NCBI RefSeq assembly: GCF_002847305.1
Contig: NZ_CP025408.1
Span: 3,307,001-3,371,000, forward strand
Length of the DNA: 64,000 nucleotides
Source: Paracoccus tegillarcae
Lineage (GTDB): Bacteria; Pseudomonadota; Alphaproteobacteria; Rhodobacterales; Rhodobacteraceae
Reading direction: 5' to 3'
Numbering within the stretch: position 1 is the first letter of the stretch; each line of letters starts with the position of its first letter. Positions 35,568-44,399 of this stretch are shown here, in pieces. Position numbers and translations under genes: made by a program. A model generated the notes under the pieces. The model was not told the DNA's origin and ran no database searches. It worked only from the letters and a program-made list of their open reading frames with translations.

Positions 35568-37663
35568 GCGGGGCCTACGGCGCGCGTCCGGCGCATCCAG
35601 ATCAACGCGGCAAAGAGGGCCGTCAGCGCAAGGCCGATCTCATCGGTCAGGGGCAGCGCGGCGATCAGCGTGAATGCAGCAACTGCCGATAGCAGCCGCA
35701 GCCAGACAGGCAGAGGTTTGCCCAGCCAACCGATCACTGCCGCACCCCAGAGGCCGATGGCCAGCACGCATTTGAACACGATATAGGCAACAGCCGGCAG
35801 ATAGCCGATCGCATCTGCCAGCGGACCGCCATCCTGCAGCATCAGGGCAGGGGTGTAGACCGCCATATAGGGGATGACGAAACCGGCCGCGGCGACCTTG
35901 ACCGCCTCGAAACTGATTTTCAGCCCGCCTTCCTTGGCGATGGGCGCCGCCGCAAAGCAGGCCAGCGCAACCGGTGGTGTCAGATCGGCCAGGATGCCAA
36001 AATAGAAGACGAACATATGGCTGACGATCAGCGGCACCCCCAGATCCAGCAGGGCCGGCGCCGCGATGGTCGAGGTGATGATGTAGTTCGGGATCGTCGG
36101 GATCCCCATGCCCAGCACGATGCAGGTGAGCATGGTCAGCATCAGCGACAAAAGCAGACTGTTTTCACCGACGCTGACGATATACATGCCGAATGTATTG
36201 GCCGCGCCCGTCAACGTCATGGTGCCGATGATCACGCCCACCAGCGCACAGGCCACACCGACGGGCAGGGCGGTCTTTGCGCCCTCGGCCAGGCTGTCGA
36301 TCACCTGCCAGATTGTCTCTCGACCACCCTTGCTGACCACATTCCAGATCAACAGAACGGCGATACCCAGCCACAGTGCATTATTGCCAAATTCCAGAAA
36401 ACTGGCGGCGATCAGTGCCAGACCTATCCAAAAGATCGTGCGCAAGATCCCTTGCGGCAGGCCAAGCGCGGCAGAGGCGCCGAGGATCAGGAACATGGTC
36501 AGCATCAGCCCGACCGTGCCCGCGAAAAGCGGCGTGTAGCCCGTGAACAGCAGATAGACCAACACCGCCAGCGGCAAGATCAGATACCAGCGCTCGCGCA
36601 GCGCAGCCATGGCCGAGGGCAGCTCATCGCGATCCATGCCGCGCAAGTTGCGGCGCCCGGCCTCGAGATGCACCATCCAGAAGACAGAGGCGAAATAGAG
36701 GATGGCGGGGATAATCGCCGCCCGCACGACCTCGACATAGGCAACGCCCAGTGTTTCGGCCATGATAAAGGCCACTGCACCCATCACAGGTGGCATGATC
36801 TGCCCACCCATCGACGAGGTCGCCTCGACGCCGCCGGCAAAGGCCGAACGGTAACCAAAGCTTTTCATCAGCGGGATGGTGAACTGTCCCGTGGTCACGA
36901 CATTGGCCACGCCCGAGCCCGAAATCGTGCCCATCATGCCAGAACTGACAACGCTGACCTTGGCCGCGCCGCCCATGCGATGGCCGACCATGCCAAGGCT
37001 GACATCGGTAAACAGCTTGATCATTCCGGCCTTTTCCAGAAAGGATCCGAACAGGATGAACAGAAAGATATAGGTCGCGCTGACATAAAGGGGCGTGCCG
37101 TAGATCCCTTCGGTCCCATAGGACATCTGCTCGACCACCTGCGCGAAATCATAGCCGCGCGTGACCAGCGGGCCGGGCGCGTATTGACCAAACAGCGCAT
37201 AGGCAAGAAACAACCCGGCGACGCAGGGCAGGGCCGGGCCCATCACCACCCAGGCCGCCGCAAAGGTGGTGACCAGCGCGATCACACCGATGATCACATC
37301 TGTCTGGTTCAGCGCACCCGAACGCAACATCAGCGGCACATATTCGACCCATTGATAGCCTGCGACCAGCACGCCCAGGCCAGCCATGAGCCAGGCCACC
37401 ACCTTCCACGGACCGCGCTTGTGCCGCAATGCGGCCAGCAGCGGAAAGCACAGCAGCATCAGAAAACCAAGGTGCAGCGCGCGCTGGATCTGGCTGGAAA
37501 GGCTGACGATATGGGCCGCAATGGCGATCTGATACAGCGAAAAGGCGACCGCGATCCAGAACAGCAGCTTGCCTTCGAAACCGGGGGGAAAGCTGTCGGC
37601 CAGCGGATCATGCAGGCCAAGCTCGGGGTCGCCCGCAGGCGCGACATGCTGGGGTTCGGTCAT
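35564..37663 (-). CDS. TRAP transporter fused permease (DctQM, TAXI type)
   Basis: 699 residues, about 16 membrane spans. The N-terminal four-span part (about 30-150) equals the small DctQ subunit and the remainder is the large DctM subunit, as in other 4TM/12TM fusions. GTISGSGVANVVTTGQFTIP and GGQIMPPVMGAVAFIMAE are conserved in DctM. It drives sodium-coupled uptake with the binding protein encoded just upstream. The start is taken at MTEPQHVAP (37663); the ORF can extend 17 codons further. Substrate is unknown, but TAXI systems often carry dicarboxylates or glutamate. Confidence 0.93.
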   Translation of the reverse strand: MTEPQHVAPAGDPELGLHDPLADSFPPGFEGKLLFWIAVAFSLYQIAIAAHIVSLSSQIQRALHLGFLMLLCFPLLAALRHKRGPWKVVAWLMAGLGVLVAGYQWVEYVPLMLRSGALNQTDVIIGVIALVTTFAAAWVVMGPALPCVAGLFLAYALFGQYAPGPLVTRGYDFAQVVEQMSYGTEGIYGTPLYVSATYIFLFILFGSFLEKAGMIKLFTDVSLGMVGHRMGGAAKVSVVSSGMMGTISGSGVANVVTTGQFTIPLMKSFGYRSAFAGGVEATSSMGGQIMPPVMGAVAFIMAETLGVAYVEVVRAAIIPAILYFASVFWMVHLEAGRRNLRGMDRDELPSAMAALRERWYLILPLAVLVYLLFTGYTPLFAGTVGLMLTMFLILGASAALGLPQGILRTIFWIGLALIAASFLEFGNNALWLGIAVLLIWNVVSKGGRETIWQVIDSLAEGAKTALPVGVACALVGVIIGTMTLTGAANTFGMYIVSVGENSLLLSLMLTMLTCIVLGMGIPTIPNYIITSTIAAPALLDLGVPLIVSHMFVFYFGILADLTPPVALACFAAAPIAKEGGLKISFEAVKVAAAGFVIPYMAVYTPALMLQDGGPLADAIGYLPAVAYIVFKCVLAIGLWGAAVIGWLGKPLPVWLRLLSAVAAFTLIAALPLTDEIGLALTALFAALIWMRRTRAVGPA

Positions 37664-37726
37664 CAAAGGGATCCGGAGCAAAAGAAAGCAGGCCGGAGCG
37701 TTTGCCCCGGCCATGATGGCAGTGTC

Positions 37727-38683
37727 TTACTCGGCCAAGACGCCGACCTCGTCATAATAGCGCTGCGCACCCGGATGCACCGGGATCGGCATGCCGGTCA
37801 GTGCATTCTGCACGTCGATATCAGCCGTTGCGGCATGTGCCGCCTTCAGCGTGTCGAGGTTTTCATACATAAGCTTGGTCATGTCATAGGCCAGATCGTC
37901 GCTGACATTGTCGCTGCTGACGAGGAAGTTGATGACCGCGACGGTCGCCACATCCTCGTCCTGGCCGTCATAGGTGTTGGCCGGAATGCTCTGAGCCACA
38001 TAAGGCGCGCCAAGGGTCTCGGCGATTTCGGCGGGGACAGAGACCACCGTGATCGGGATCGAGGTCGACAGGTCTTTCAGCGATGCCACACCCAGACCGG
38101 CCGATTGCAGCGTTGCGTCAAGCTGACGGTTCTTCATCAGTTCGACCGATTCCGCGAAGGGCAGATATTCGACCTTGCCCAGATCGTCATAGCTCATCCC
38201 GGCGGCCTCGAGAATGGCGCGGGCATTCAGTTCCGTGCCCGATTTCGGCGCACCGACCGACAATGCCTTGCCCTTCAGATCCTCGAGCGTCGTGATGCCG
38301 GATTCTTCGCTGGCGACGATCTGGATAAAGTTGGGATACATCGCGGTAATGCCACGCAGCTTGTCCAGCGGGGCAGGGAAGCCGGCATCGGCATTGCCCT
38401 CGGCGGCCAGTTTGACGGAATCGCCCAGTGCGATGCCGATCTCACCCTTGCCTTGCTGCAAGAGGTTCAGGTTTTCGACGCTGGCCTTGGTCGACTGGAC
38501 CTGCACCTTCGACCCTTCGATGCCCTGCGAATAGATCTGCGACAGCGCGCCACCAACCGGATAATAAACGCCCGACGTGCCGCCGGTCAGAATGTTGATA
38601 AAGTCCTGTGCCGAAGCAGCAACGGGCAGGGCACCAAGTGCCAGACCGGCCGCCAGCCCGGCGAATTTGTTGCGAATTGTCAT
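37727..38683 (-). CDS. TAXI family TRAP transporter substrate-binding protein
   Basis: 318 residues. A Sec signal peptide ends at ASA-Q (after residue 25). The mature protein begins NILTGGTSGVYYPVGG, the hallmark of TAXI (TRAP-associated extracytoplasmic immunogenic) proteins, followed by STKASVENLNLLQQGKGEIG. It is a periplasmic clamshell that hands the ligand to the fused permease encoded 63 bp downstream. The start is preceded by AGGGAGGA. Confidence 0.93.
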   Translation of the reverse strand: MTIRNKFAGLAAGLALGALPVAASAQDFINILTGGTSGVYYPVGGALSQIYSQGIEGSKVQVQSTKASVENLNLLQQGKGEIGIALGDSVKLAAEGNADAGFPAPLDKLRGITAMYPNFIQIVASEESGITTLEDLKGKALSVGAPKSGTELNARAILEAAGMSYDDLGKVEYLPFAESVELMKNRQLDATLQSAGLGVASLKDLSTSIPITVVSVPAEIAETLGAPYVAQSIPANTYDGQDEDVATVAVINFLVSSDNVSDDLAYDMTKLMYENLDTLKAAHAATADIDVQNALTGMPIPVHPGAQRYYDEVGVLAE

Positions 38684-38751
38684 TTCTAAATCCTCCCTGG
38701 GTGTTTTTTTGTCACGTCAGAGTATGGGCAACCGAGCGCATGGTCAAAAGA

Positions 38752-38775
38752 AAACCCCAGCCAAAGCCGGGGTCT
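38752..38775 (-). terminator. Terminator of bolA-grxD
   Basis: ACCCC/GGGGT stem with an inner GCC/GGC-type pair, followed on the minus strand by TTTTCTTTTG. It separates grxD from the TAXI gene. Confidence 0.65.
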
Positions 38776-38813
38776 TTCAAATCGTTTTTATTCAGCCTGT
38801 TGAGGCGGAAATA

Positions 38814-39176
38814 TCAGGCGTTGGCTTCACGAATCTTGTCGGCAGCCTCTTTGTCGTAGGCGACGCTTTTCTGATCCAGCAACTGGTCCAGTTCGCCCGA
38901 CAACGCCATCTCGGTAATGATGTCGCAGCCACCGACGAATTCGCCCTTTACATAAAGCTGCGGAATTGTCGGCCAGTCCGAGAACTCTTTGATTCCCTGA
39001 CGAATTCCTTCATCAGCCAACACATTCACATCACGAAAATCGATGTTCATATAGTTCAGGACGCCGGCAACACGGCTGGAAAACCCGCATTGCGGCATTT
39101 CCTTGGTTCCCTTCATGAACAGCACGACGTCGCTGTCATCGATGGTTTTCTGGATATCGGCCTTTACATCGCTCAT
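38814..39176 (-). CDS. grxD: Monothiol glutaredoxin, Grx4 type
   Basis: 120 residues with the CGFS active site (Cys30-Ser33, in MPQCGFSSR), then [19 protein letters not shown], the glutathione-binding region. Grx4-type proteins carry a bridging [2Fe-2S] cluster with BolA proteins and deliver it in iron homeostasis. The BolA gene lies 12 bp upstream on the same strand, so the partner pair is encoded as an operon. Confidence 0.95.
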   Translation of the reverse strand: MSDVKADIQKTIDDSDVVLFMKGTKEMPQCGFSSRVAGVLNYMNIDFRDVNVLADEGIRQGIKEFSDWPTIPQLYVKGEFVGGCDIITEMALSGELDQLLDQKSVAYDKEAADKIREANA

Positions 39177-39188
39177 CAGACGGTTCCT

Positions 39189-39431
39189 TCAGTCAGGTGC
39201 CTTGGTTGTCAGCGCAAGTGCGTGCAGCTCGCCCGCAGCGCCGTCCATTTTTCCTTGCAGCGCGGTGTAGACAGCGCGCTGCTGCTGAACCCGGTTCTGC
39301 CCACGAAAGCTTTCGTCGATCACCTCGGCCGAGTAGTGATTGCCGTCGCCGGCAAGGTCCGTGATGGTGATCTGCGCGTCCGGGAACGCAGCCCGGATCA
39401 ACGCTTCGATGTCATGGGCTTCCATTGCCAT
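39189..39431 (-). CDS. BolA family protein (Grx4 partner)
   Basis: 80 residues from MAMEAHDIEALI at 39431, seven bases after AAAGGA on its strand; the ORF extends to 39476 without support. The BolA core is visible: GDGNHYSAEVIDESFRG, RVQQQRAVYTALQ and HALALTTKAP. With Grx4 it forms a [2Fe-2S] complex involved in iron sensing. A Fur-box-like palindrome lies 93 bp upstream. Confidence 0.93.
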   Translation of the reverse strand: MAMEAHDIEALIRAAFPDAQITITDLAGDGNHYSAEVIDESFRGQNRVQQQRAVYTALQGKMDGAAGELHALALTTKAPD

Positions 39432-39523
39432 GTCGGGTCCTTTCGCAATTACCATCAGATGTAGGTGAAGGCCCATTGGCCTGCAAGGGGAGTGCGGGAT
39501 GCAGAGTAAAATCAGGGCGTCGG

Positions 39524-39544
39524 TAATATTGATAATCAGTATTA
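39524..39544. promoter_or_regulatory. Fur-box-like palindrome upstream of bolA-grxD
   Basis: The 21-bp palindrome TAATA-n-TGA-nnn-TCA-n-TATTA matches the E. coli Fur consensus core at 15 of 17 positions by my alignment. It lies 93 bp upstream of the bolA start. A Fur/Mur-type metal regulator is the natural candidate, but alphaproteobacteria often use Irr or RirA instead. Confidence 0.45.
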
Positions 39545-39983
39545 TGGAACATTATGACTTATATGCGGAGCCCAAAGCAAAACGCCTGCGGGTTGTTGGT
39601 GGGCAGCGAAACAATTCAGGATACGCATTATACGCGACAAGTGCCCCTGATGGCAGCCAACGCGCGCCGTCGGCAGATCGCGACGGCGAGCCATGTCTTG
39701 ACTGAATCCAGTGCGTGCAACATGACTGCGCACCTTGATCCCGGATCAGTGATGGCCAATTCGATTTCATCACCGAAGACAGTCATTGCTGATGATCTTC
39801 TCGGAAAATGCCAAGCACATCCGTCGAAAGGCTGAGAGTGAAATTAAAATAAGAGTATAAAAATCAATATATTGACTATAAATATTAATGTTATATGCTG
39901 GTATTCATTCGAACTGTGCGATGCGGGCTTGCATCGCCGGTCGCTCCGGGATCAAACTCACCTGAAAACACAGGAGAACAACG
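39545..39983 (+). other. Gene-poor region with AT-rich island
   Basis: No ORF in this 439-bp stretch looks real; the longest (39554-39835) has no Shine-Dalgarno and no family resemblance. Bases 39839-39912 are extremely A+T rich compared with the surroundings. It contains TTGACT (39872-39877) and TATGCT (39894-39899) with a 16-base spacer, a probable promoter for the gene at 39984. The remainder could be a gene remnant. Confidence 0.5.
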
Positions 39984-40538
39984 ATGGCTGTTTCCCCTCC
40001 GGTATGCGATTTCGGCATTCCCGCCCCGGATTTCAGTTTGCCCGGCACGGACGGGCGCATGCACAGCTTTGCCGATATCCGTGGACAGCGCGGAACCCTT
40101 GTCATGTTCATCTGCAATCATTGCCCCTATGTGCAATCCGTGATGGATAGGATCACACGCGACGCGCGTGATTTGCAGCAGGCCGGCATTGGTGTGGTCG
40201 CGATCTCGGCCAATGATGCGGCATCCTATCCGCAAGATGGGCCCGAGGCGATGAAGGCAGAAGCCAGCAAACACGGCATGTCCTTTCCTTATCTCTATGA
40301 CGAGACGCAGCAGGTCGCACGGGCCTATGGTGCCGAATGCACGCCGGATTTCTTTGGCTATAATGCGGACGGCCAATTGCAATATCGCGGCCGGCTGGAT
40401 GCCTCTGGTCGCAAACCGGCACCGGCAGATTCTCGGCGTGAACTGTACGAGGCAATGTTGCAGATTGCAGAGACCGGCAAGGGGCCGGCCGAGCAGACGC
40501 CCTCGATGGGCTGCTCGATAAAATGGAAGACAGCATGA
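39984..40538 (+). CDS. Thioredoxin-family redoxin with CNHC motif
   Basis: 184 residues, AhpC/TSA-redoxin fold. The motif MFICNHCPYV places Cys44 and Cys47 where thioredoxins have CxxC; the rest resembles the cytoplasmic peroxiredoxin-like group (VVAISANDAASYPQDGPEAM, PYLYDETQQVARAYGAECTPDFF). It starts after GGAGAACAACG. It overlaps gph by 4 bp, so the two are co-translated. A thiol oxidoreductase or peroxidase is likely; the substrate is unknown. Confidence 0.88.
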   Translation: MAVSPPVCDFGIPAPDFSLPGTDGRMHSFADIRGQRGTLVMFICNHCPYVQSVMDRITRDARDLQQAGIGVVAISANDAASYPQDGPEAMKAEASKHGMSFPYLYDETQQVARAYGAECTPDFFGYNADGQLQYRGRLDASGRKPAPADSRRELYEAMLQIAETGKGPAEQTPSMGCSIKWKTA

Positions 40539-41215
40539 CGGTTTGTTACGCTCCCTGCCCGGTTGTCTTTGATCTCGACGGCACGCTGATCGACAGCGCG
40601 CCCGATATTCATGCGGCAGTCAACGCCGTGCTGCGCGATGAAGGTGTGCAGCCCCTGACGCTGGATCGGGTGCGCGGGTTCATCGGCGGCGGGGTCGAAG
40701 TGCTGTGGCACCGCATCATCGAGGCCACCGGCCTGCCCCAGACCCGCTATCGCGACCTGCTGGCGGCTTTCATGGCGCGCTATCGCCGCAGTACGTCGCT
40801 CACGCGTTTCTATCCGGGCGTCCTGGACGCGTTGAATGTGCTGGCGGATCGTGGGCATCCCATGGGGATCTGCACGAACAAACCTGCTGACCCGACGCAG
40901 GCCGTGCTGGCGCATATGGGAATTGCCGAATACTTCGCGACCGTCGTGGCAGGTGACAGCCTGCCACAGCATAAGCCGCACCCTGCCCCGCTGCGCATGG
41001 CCCTGCAGGCACTGGGCGCTGCGCCTGAAAACCCCAAGGCAATCTACGTTGGTGACAGCGAAGTCGACGCTGAAACCGCAGCAGCCGTACCGGTGCCGCT
41101 GATGCTGTTTACCGGCGGCTATCGCCACACACCGCTCGAACAATTGCCGCACCATGCCGCTTTCGATGATTTCAGCGCATTACCCGCCTTGATCGAGCAG
41201 ATGGTGACGGCCTAG
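40535..41215 (+). CDS. gph: Phosphoglycolate phosphatase
   Basis: 226 residues of the HAD superfamily. DLDGTLIDSAPD (nucleophile Asp13, acid/base Asp15), CTNKP and the C-terminal KPHPAPL and VGDSEVDAETAA are the HAD motifs I to IV in Gph form. It removes phosphate from 2-phosphoglycolate, arising from DNA repair or Rubisco oxygenation. The ATG at 40535 has GGAAGA five bases before it and overlaps the upstream stop; the in-frame ATG at 40523 is less likely. Confidence 0.9.
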   Translation: MTVCYAPCPVVFDLDGTLIDSAPDIHAAVNAVLRDEGVQPLTLDRVRGFIGGGVEVLWHRIIEATGLPQTRYRDLLAAFMARYRRSTSLTRFYPGVLDALNVLADRGHPMGICTNKPADPTQAVLAHMGIAEYFATVVAGDSLPQHKPHPAPLRMALQALGAAPENPKAIYVGDSEVDAETAAAVPVPLMLFTGGYRHTPLEQLPHHAAFDDFSALPALIEQMVTA

Positions 41216-41285
41216 AACGGGCCATCACGCTTGACCCCAAGGGCTATTTTGCGTCAATGCGGATTGACCAGAATGAGGATGCATC

Positions 41286-41714
41286 ATGGACCTGCGCCAA
41301 CTTACCCCCGACCTTGCCGTCTCTGGCCAGATCACGCCTCAGGATGTGCCAGCACTGGCCGAGGCCGGTTTCAAGGTGCTGATCAACAACCGCCCCGATG
41401 CCGAAGTCGGTCCGGACGAAGACAGCGCTGCCATGGCAAAGGCTGCAGAAGCCGCTGGCCTGACCTATCACTATCTGCCGTTCATACCGGGCCAACTGAC
41501 GTCAGAACTGATTGATGGCTTCGGATCGGCCGCCAAGGGGCGGGGTCCGCATTTCGCCTATTGCCGCAGTGGCAACCGCTGCACGGTCTTGTGGGCGTTG
41601 ACGCAGGCGGGCAAACGGCCCGAGGCCGAGATACTCGAGACCGCGACCAATGCCGGTTATGATCTGACCTCGATCAAGCCGATGCTCGCCAGCCTGGCCG
41701 CGCGCAAGTCATAG
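41286..41714 (+). CDS. Blh-type dual-specificity phosphatase-like protein (TIGR01244 family)
   Basis: 142 residues. Signature segments are MDLRQLTPDLAVSGQI at the start, VLINNRPDAE, and the active site AYCRSGNRC with Cys93 and Arg98. This family is the stand-alone form of the N-terminal domain of beta-lactamase hydrolase-like proteins and is annotated as a sulfur transferase/phosphatase. It lies 70 bp after gph and faces the ArsC-like gene tail to tail. Confidence 0.85.
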   Translation: MDLRQLTPDLAVSGQITPQDVPALAEAGFKVLINNRPDAEVGPDEDSAAMAKAAEAAGLTYHYLPFIPGQLTSELIDGFGSAAKGRGPHFAYCRSGNRCTVLWALTQAGKRPEAEILETATNAGYDLTSIKPMLASLAARKS

Positions 41715-41723
41715 ACCAAAAAC

Positions 41724-42068
41724 CTAGACAGGGACGTCAAGCGCCCGTTTGACATTGGCCGTCCAGCCCAGCAGGCGCAGATCGCCGGTTTCGATTGCGG
41801 GCCGCTTCATGACACTGGGTTTCTCGCCCATCGACGTGACCGGATCAGTGGCACGTTCGTCATCGGACATGCCACGCCAGGTCAGGCTGGCCCGGTTGAT
41901 GATCTTGTCGCCCCATTCATCGGCAAGACGCTGACGCAACGCCTGAGCAAGCGGCTCTTTCTGGACATCGCGAAATGCAACCGTCCAGCCCGCCTCTTCC
42001 AGTGCCGCCTGAGCCTTCTGGCAGGTAGAGCAATGGCCCAGACCGTACATCGTCAATGATTTCGACAT
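41724..42068 (-). CDS. ArsC/Spx family protein (YffB-like)
   Basis: 114 residues. The thioredoxin-like fold begins SLTMYGLGHCSTCQKAQ with a CxxC at Cys13 and Cys16, unlike the single-cysteine arsenate reductases, and contains RASLTWRGM and KPSVMKRPAIE. Members resemble Spx and YffB; arsenate reduction is not implied, since no ars genes are nearby. The start MSKSLTM at 42068 lies nine bases after the stop of the tiny lipoprotein gene, so the two form one unit. Confidence 0.88.
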   Translation of the reverse strand: MSKSLTMYGLGHCSTCQKAQAALEEAGWTVAFRDVQKEPLAQALRQRLADEWGDKIINRASLTWRGMSDDERATDPVTSMGEKPSVMKRPAIETGDLRLLGWTANVKRALDVPV

Positions 42069-42076
42069 GGCAGGCC

Positions 42077-42151
42077 TCAGATAAACGGTACGAAGGGCAC
42101 ATTGCATGCGGCAAGCGCAAGCAGGGCCGAAAAGGCTAGTACAAGTTTCAT
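42077..42151 (-). CDS. 24-residue lipoprotein
   Basis: On the minus strand an ATG six bases after GAGGAG encodes MKLVLAFSALLALAAC followed by NVPFVPFI and a stop. Residues 1-15 form a perfect short lipoprotein signal peptide with the lipobox LAAC (Cys16). After processing only Cys plus eight residues would remain, a lipid-anchored nonapeptide. The gene lies directly before the ArsC-like gene. Entericidin-like toxins are the nearest concept by size, but the mature part is hydrophobic and has no known family. It is too short for most gene finders. Confidence 0.7.
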   Translation of the reverse strand: MKLVLAFSALLALAACNVPFVPFI

Positions 42152-42226
42152 GATCTGCTCCTCACGGGCTGTTTTCCGGCCTTTATGCTGTGCGTCCCTG
42201 CGGCGCTGCAAGTCACAAATTCGCAG

Positions 42227-43534
42227 CTAGTGCCCATCTTCGCCGGGGGGCTTTTCCAGGCCGGCACGAATACGCCTCAGCCCCCCCCAGACCAGCAGGA
42301 TCGCCAGCGGCGTCAGCAGCGCCAGCAGCACCGCCTTGTCCATCCCGGCCGCGCTTGCCACCGGAGCCAGCGCATAGGACAGAAGGCCAAGCGCGTAATA
42401 GCTGATGGCCACGACCGACAAGCCCTCGACCGTATGCTGCAGCCGCAATTGCAGCGCAGCGCGACGGTCCATGCTTTCCAGCAATGCCTGGTTTTGGGCC
42501 GAACGCTGCACATCCGCGCGCGTTCGCAACAGTTCAGCGGCCCGGTCGGTCCGCTCCAGCATGGTCTTGAGACGCGCCTCGGTCGAAATCACGGTCCGCA
42601 TCGCCGGTTCGTATCGCCGGGTCATGAACTCGGTCAGGGTTTGCCGCCCTTGCCAGCGGCTTTCGCGCAAGACCGCCACCCGGTCCATCACGATGGCCTC
42701 GTAGGCCTTGGTCGCACCAAACCTGAAATGCGATTGCGTGGCCTCGGCTTCCAGCCGCGCCGATACGGCCAGCAACTCTTGCAGAACATCGTCTGCGGGA
42801 CGGCTGTCATCGGCCATACCCTCGACAATCGCTGACAGTTGCGGGTCCAGCGCATTCAGCCGCGACGACAATGCACGCGCCCGCGGCAGCCCCATCATCG
42901 ACATTGCTCGATAGGTTTCCAGTTCCAGAATACGCTGAACGATGCGGCCCACCCTGCCCTCGCCTTCGCCGGGCCGGACAAAGATCGCAAAGCGCATCCA
43001 ACCGGCTGCGTCTATGCGAAAATCGCCGGCCACCAGCGCGGCCTCTTCCAGCACCCAGGCTGCGGCCAAACCGTCGGTGACAAACCATTTCTCCATTACC
43101 TCTCGCGCCTCGTCCGTATCCTCGGGCAAGGGCAAGATCTGGATGATCACCGCCGCGATCCGCTTGCCGGGCGCGGCAGCCTGCCATTCCTCGGGAAAGA
43201 TCGCGCCGGCGCTTGGATCAAAGGCGCGCGGCGGAAGGCCGGGCGTGTAGGCGGTGTAGGTCACGAATTCCGTGTGCCGCTCCCACCGCAGCTTATGTCG
43301 GCCCAACGGCCCCGCATAGTGATTGGCTTCGGGATCGGGACGCGGCGCGCCATAGCGGGCGGCTAGCGACGACAGATGCTCGTCATCGCGCCGCCTGTCG
43401 CGGGTCGAGGCCCGGTCGGTTTCCTTGAAAGCGGTATAGACAACGGTCGCGGGCGCGCTGAGCCGTGGTGATGGGCGCGCGTGCAGCTCGTTCACAAGCC
43501 CATAACGCAGAGGATGATCGTCTTGCGGTGTCAT
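42227..43534 (-). CDS. DUF3422 family membrane protein
   Basis: 435 residues from MTPQDDHPLRYG. The N-terminal motif YGLVNELHARPSP and the following HTEFVTYTAYT are typical of DUF3422. A long soluble region ends in helical, coiled-coil-like sequence (LERTDRAAELLRTRADVQR), then two membrane spans (about 365-388 and 395-415) and a charged C-terminus. The architecture resembles CorA-type or DUF155-like anchored proteins; no function is known. It is divergent from the L,D-transpeptidase gene. Confidence 0.85.
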   Translation of the reverse strand: MTPQDDHPLRYGLVNELHARPSPRLSAPATVVYTAFKETDRASTRDRRRDDEHLSSLAARYGAPRPDPEANHYAGPLGRHKLRWERHTEFVTYTAYTPGLPPRAFDPSAGAIFPEEWQAAAPGKRIAAVIIQILPLPEDTDEAREVMEKWFVTDGLAAAWVLEEAALVAGDFRIDAAGWMRFAIFVRPGEGEGRVGRIVQRILELETYRAMSMMGLPRARALSSRLNALDPQLSAIVEGMADDSRPADDVLQELLAVSARLEAEATQSHFRFGATKAYEAIVMDRVAVLRESRWQGRQTLTEFMTRRYEPAMRTVISTEARLKTMLERTDRAAELLRTRADVQRSAQNQALLESMDRRAALQLRLQHTVEGLSVVAISYYALGLLSYALAPVASAAGMDKAVLLALLTPLAILLVWGGLRRIRAGLEKPPGEDGH

Positions 43535-43673
43535 GGCGGCATCATGCGTCGGGGCAATTTGCGCTGCAAGTTCCCTGTTGGTCGCAGGCTCGTGCTTTCG
43601 TGAACGGCGCGGTGATTGCACCGGGCAGCGCAAACCTACAAAATAGCGGCCAAACCAAAGCCGGGGGACCCAG

Positions 43674-44186
43674 ATGCGCACCACAGTCAGCCGAATTGCC
43701 GCGACCGGGATGCTAGCGCTGCTGGCAGCCTGCGCCGGACCATCGAAATTCAAATCCTATGACGGTCCGCAGGTAACACAGATCCTCGTCGACAAGAGCG
43801 ACCGCAAGATGTGGCTGTTCAGCGGCAATACCGCGATCAAGGAATATGCGATCGGGCTGGGCAACGAACCCGTTGGACACAAGATGTTCGAGGGCGATGG
43901 CCGCACGCCCGAGGGAACCTATATCATCGACCGCCGCAATCCGAACAGCCAATACCACCTGTCCATCGGCGTCTCTTATCCCGATCCTCAGGACGTGGCG
44001 CGCGCCGCGGCCTTCGGTCAATCAGCGGGCAGCGATATCTTCATCCACGGGCGCGGCCCCGAAGGAAACGCCAAGGTCGGCGGTAAATGGGACTGGACGG
44101 CAGGCTGCATCACCATCAGCGATGACGAGATCGAGGATGTCTATGCCATGGTCGGCGACGGAACTCCCATCGTCATACGGCCGTGA
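43674..44186 (+). CDS. L,D-transpeptidase lipoprotein (YkuD domain)
   Basis: 170 residues. A lipobox LAAC (Cys20) shows outer- or inner-membrane anchoring. The YkuD domain covers about 34-168, with the catalytic block SDIFIHGRG (His125) and DWTAGCITISD (Cys145). Such enzymes make 3-3 peptidoglycan crosslinks or attach proteins to peptidoglycan. At 170 residues it is the minimal single-domain form, with no LysM or peptidoglycan-binding domain. A strong terminator follows. Confidence 0.93.
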   Translation: MRTTVSRIAATGMLALLAACAGPSKFKSYDGPQVTQILVDKSDRKMWLFSGNTAIKEYAIGLGNEPVGHKMFEGDGRTPEGTYIIDRRNPNSQYHLSIGVSYPDPQDVARAAAFGQSAGSDIFIHGRGPEGNAKVGGKWDWTAGCITISDDEIEDVYAMVGDGTPIVIRP

Positions 44187-44334
44187 CGGGCGGGCGGACA
44201 GAACGCCCCTGCCCTGCGCCCCGATAGCTACCATCTGAAATGGCGATGCAAACCAACAACCATCGCGACTTCCAGTCCCGCCGCGCGACGTCAGATCCGC
44301 TTCTTCTTCATTCAAATATCCGCGCCGCAGGCAT

Positions 44335-44367
44335 GAAAAAGGCGGGCCTCGATGGCCCGCCTTTTTC
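44335..44367. terminator. Bidirectional terminator between L,D-transpeptidase and pntB
   Basis: A perfect 14-bp stem (44335-44348 with 44354-44367) flanked by A and T runs serves both convergent genes. Confidence 0.9.
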
Positions 44368-44399
44368 ACCGCGTCGTGGGACGCAATATCAGCCCCAGA

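Noticed and set aside
36017..38689. Plus-strand ORF of 890 codons opposite the TAXI TRAP genes
   Set aside because: Gln/His/Arg-rich shadow frame antisense to conserved membrane and binding proteins.
39554..39835. 93-codon ORF in the gap before the thioredoxin-like gene
   Set aside because: No Shine-Dalgarno, no recognisable domain and mixed composition; treated as noncoding or remnant.
41724..42068. Arsenic resistance locus
   Set aside because: The protein is Spx/YffB-like with a CxxC, and no arsR, arsB or acr3 gene is present.
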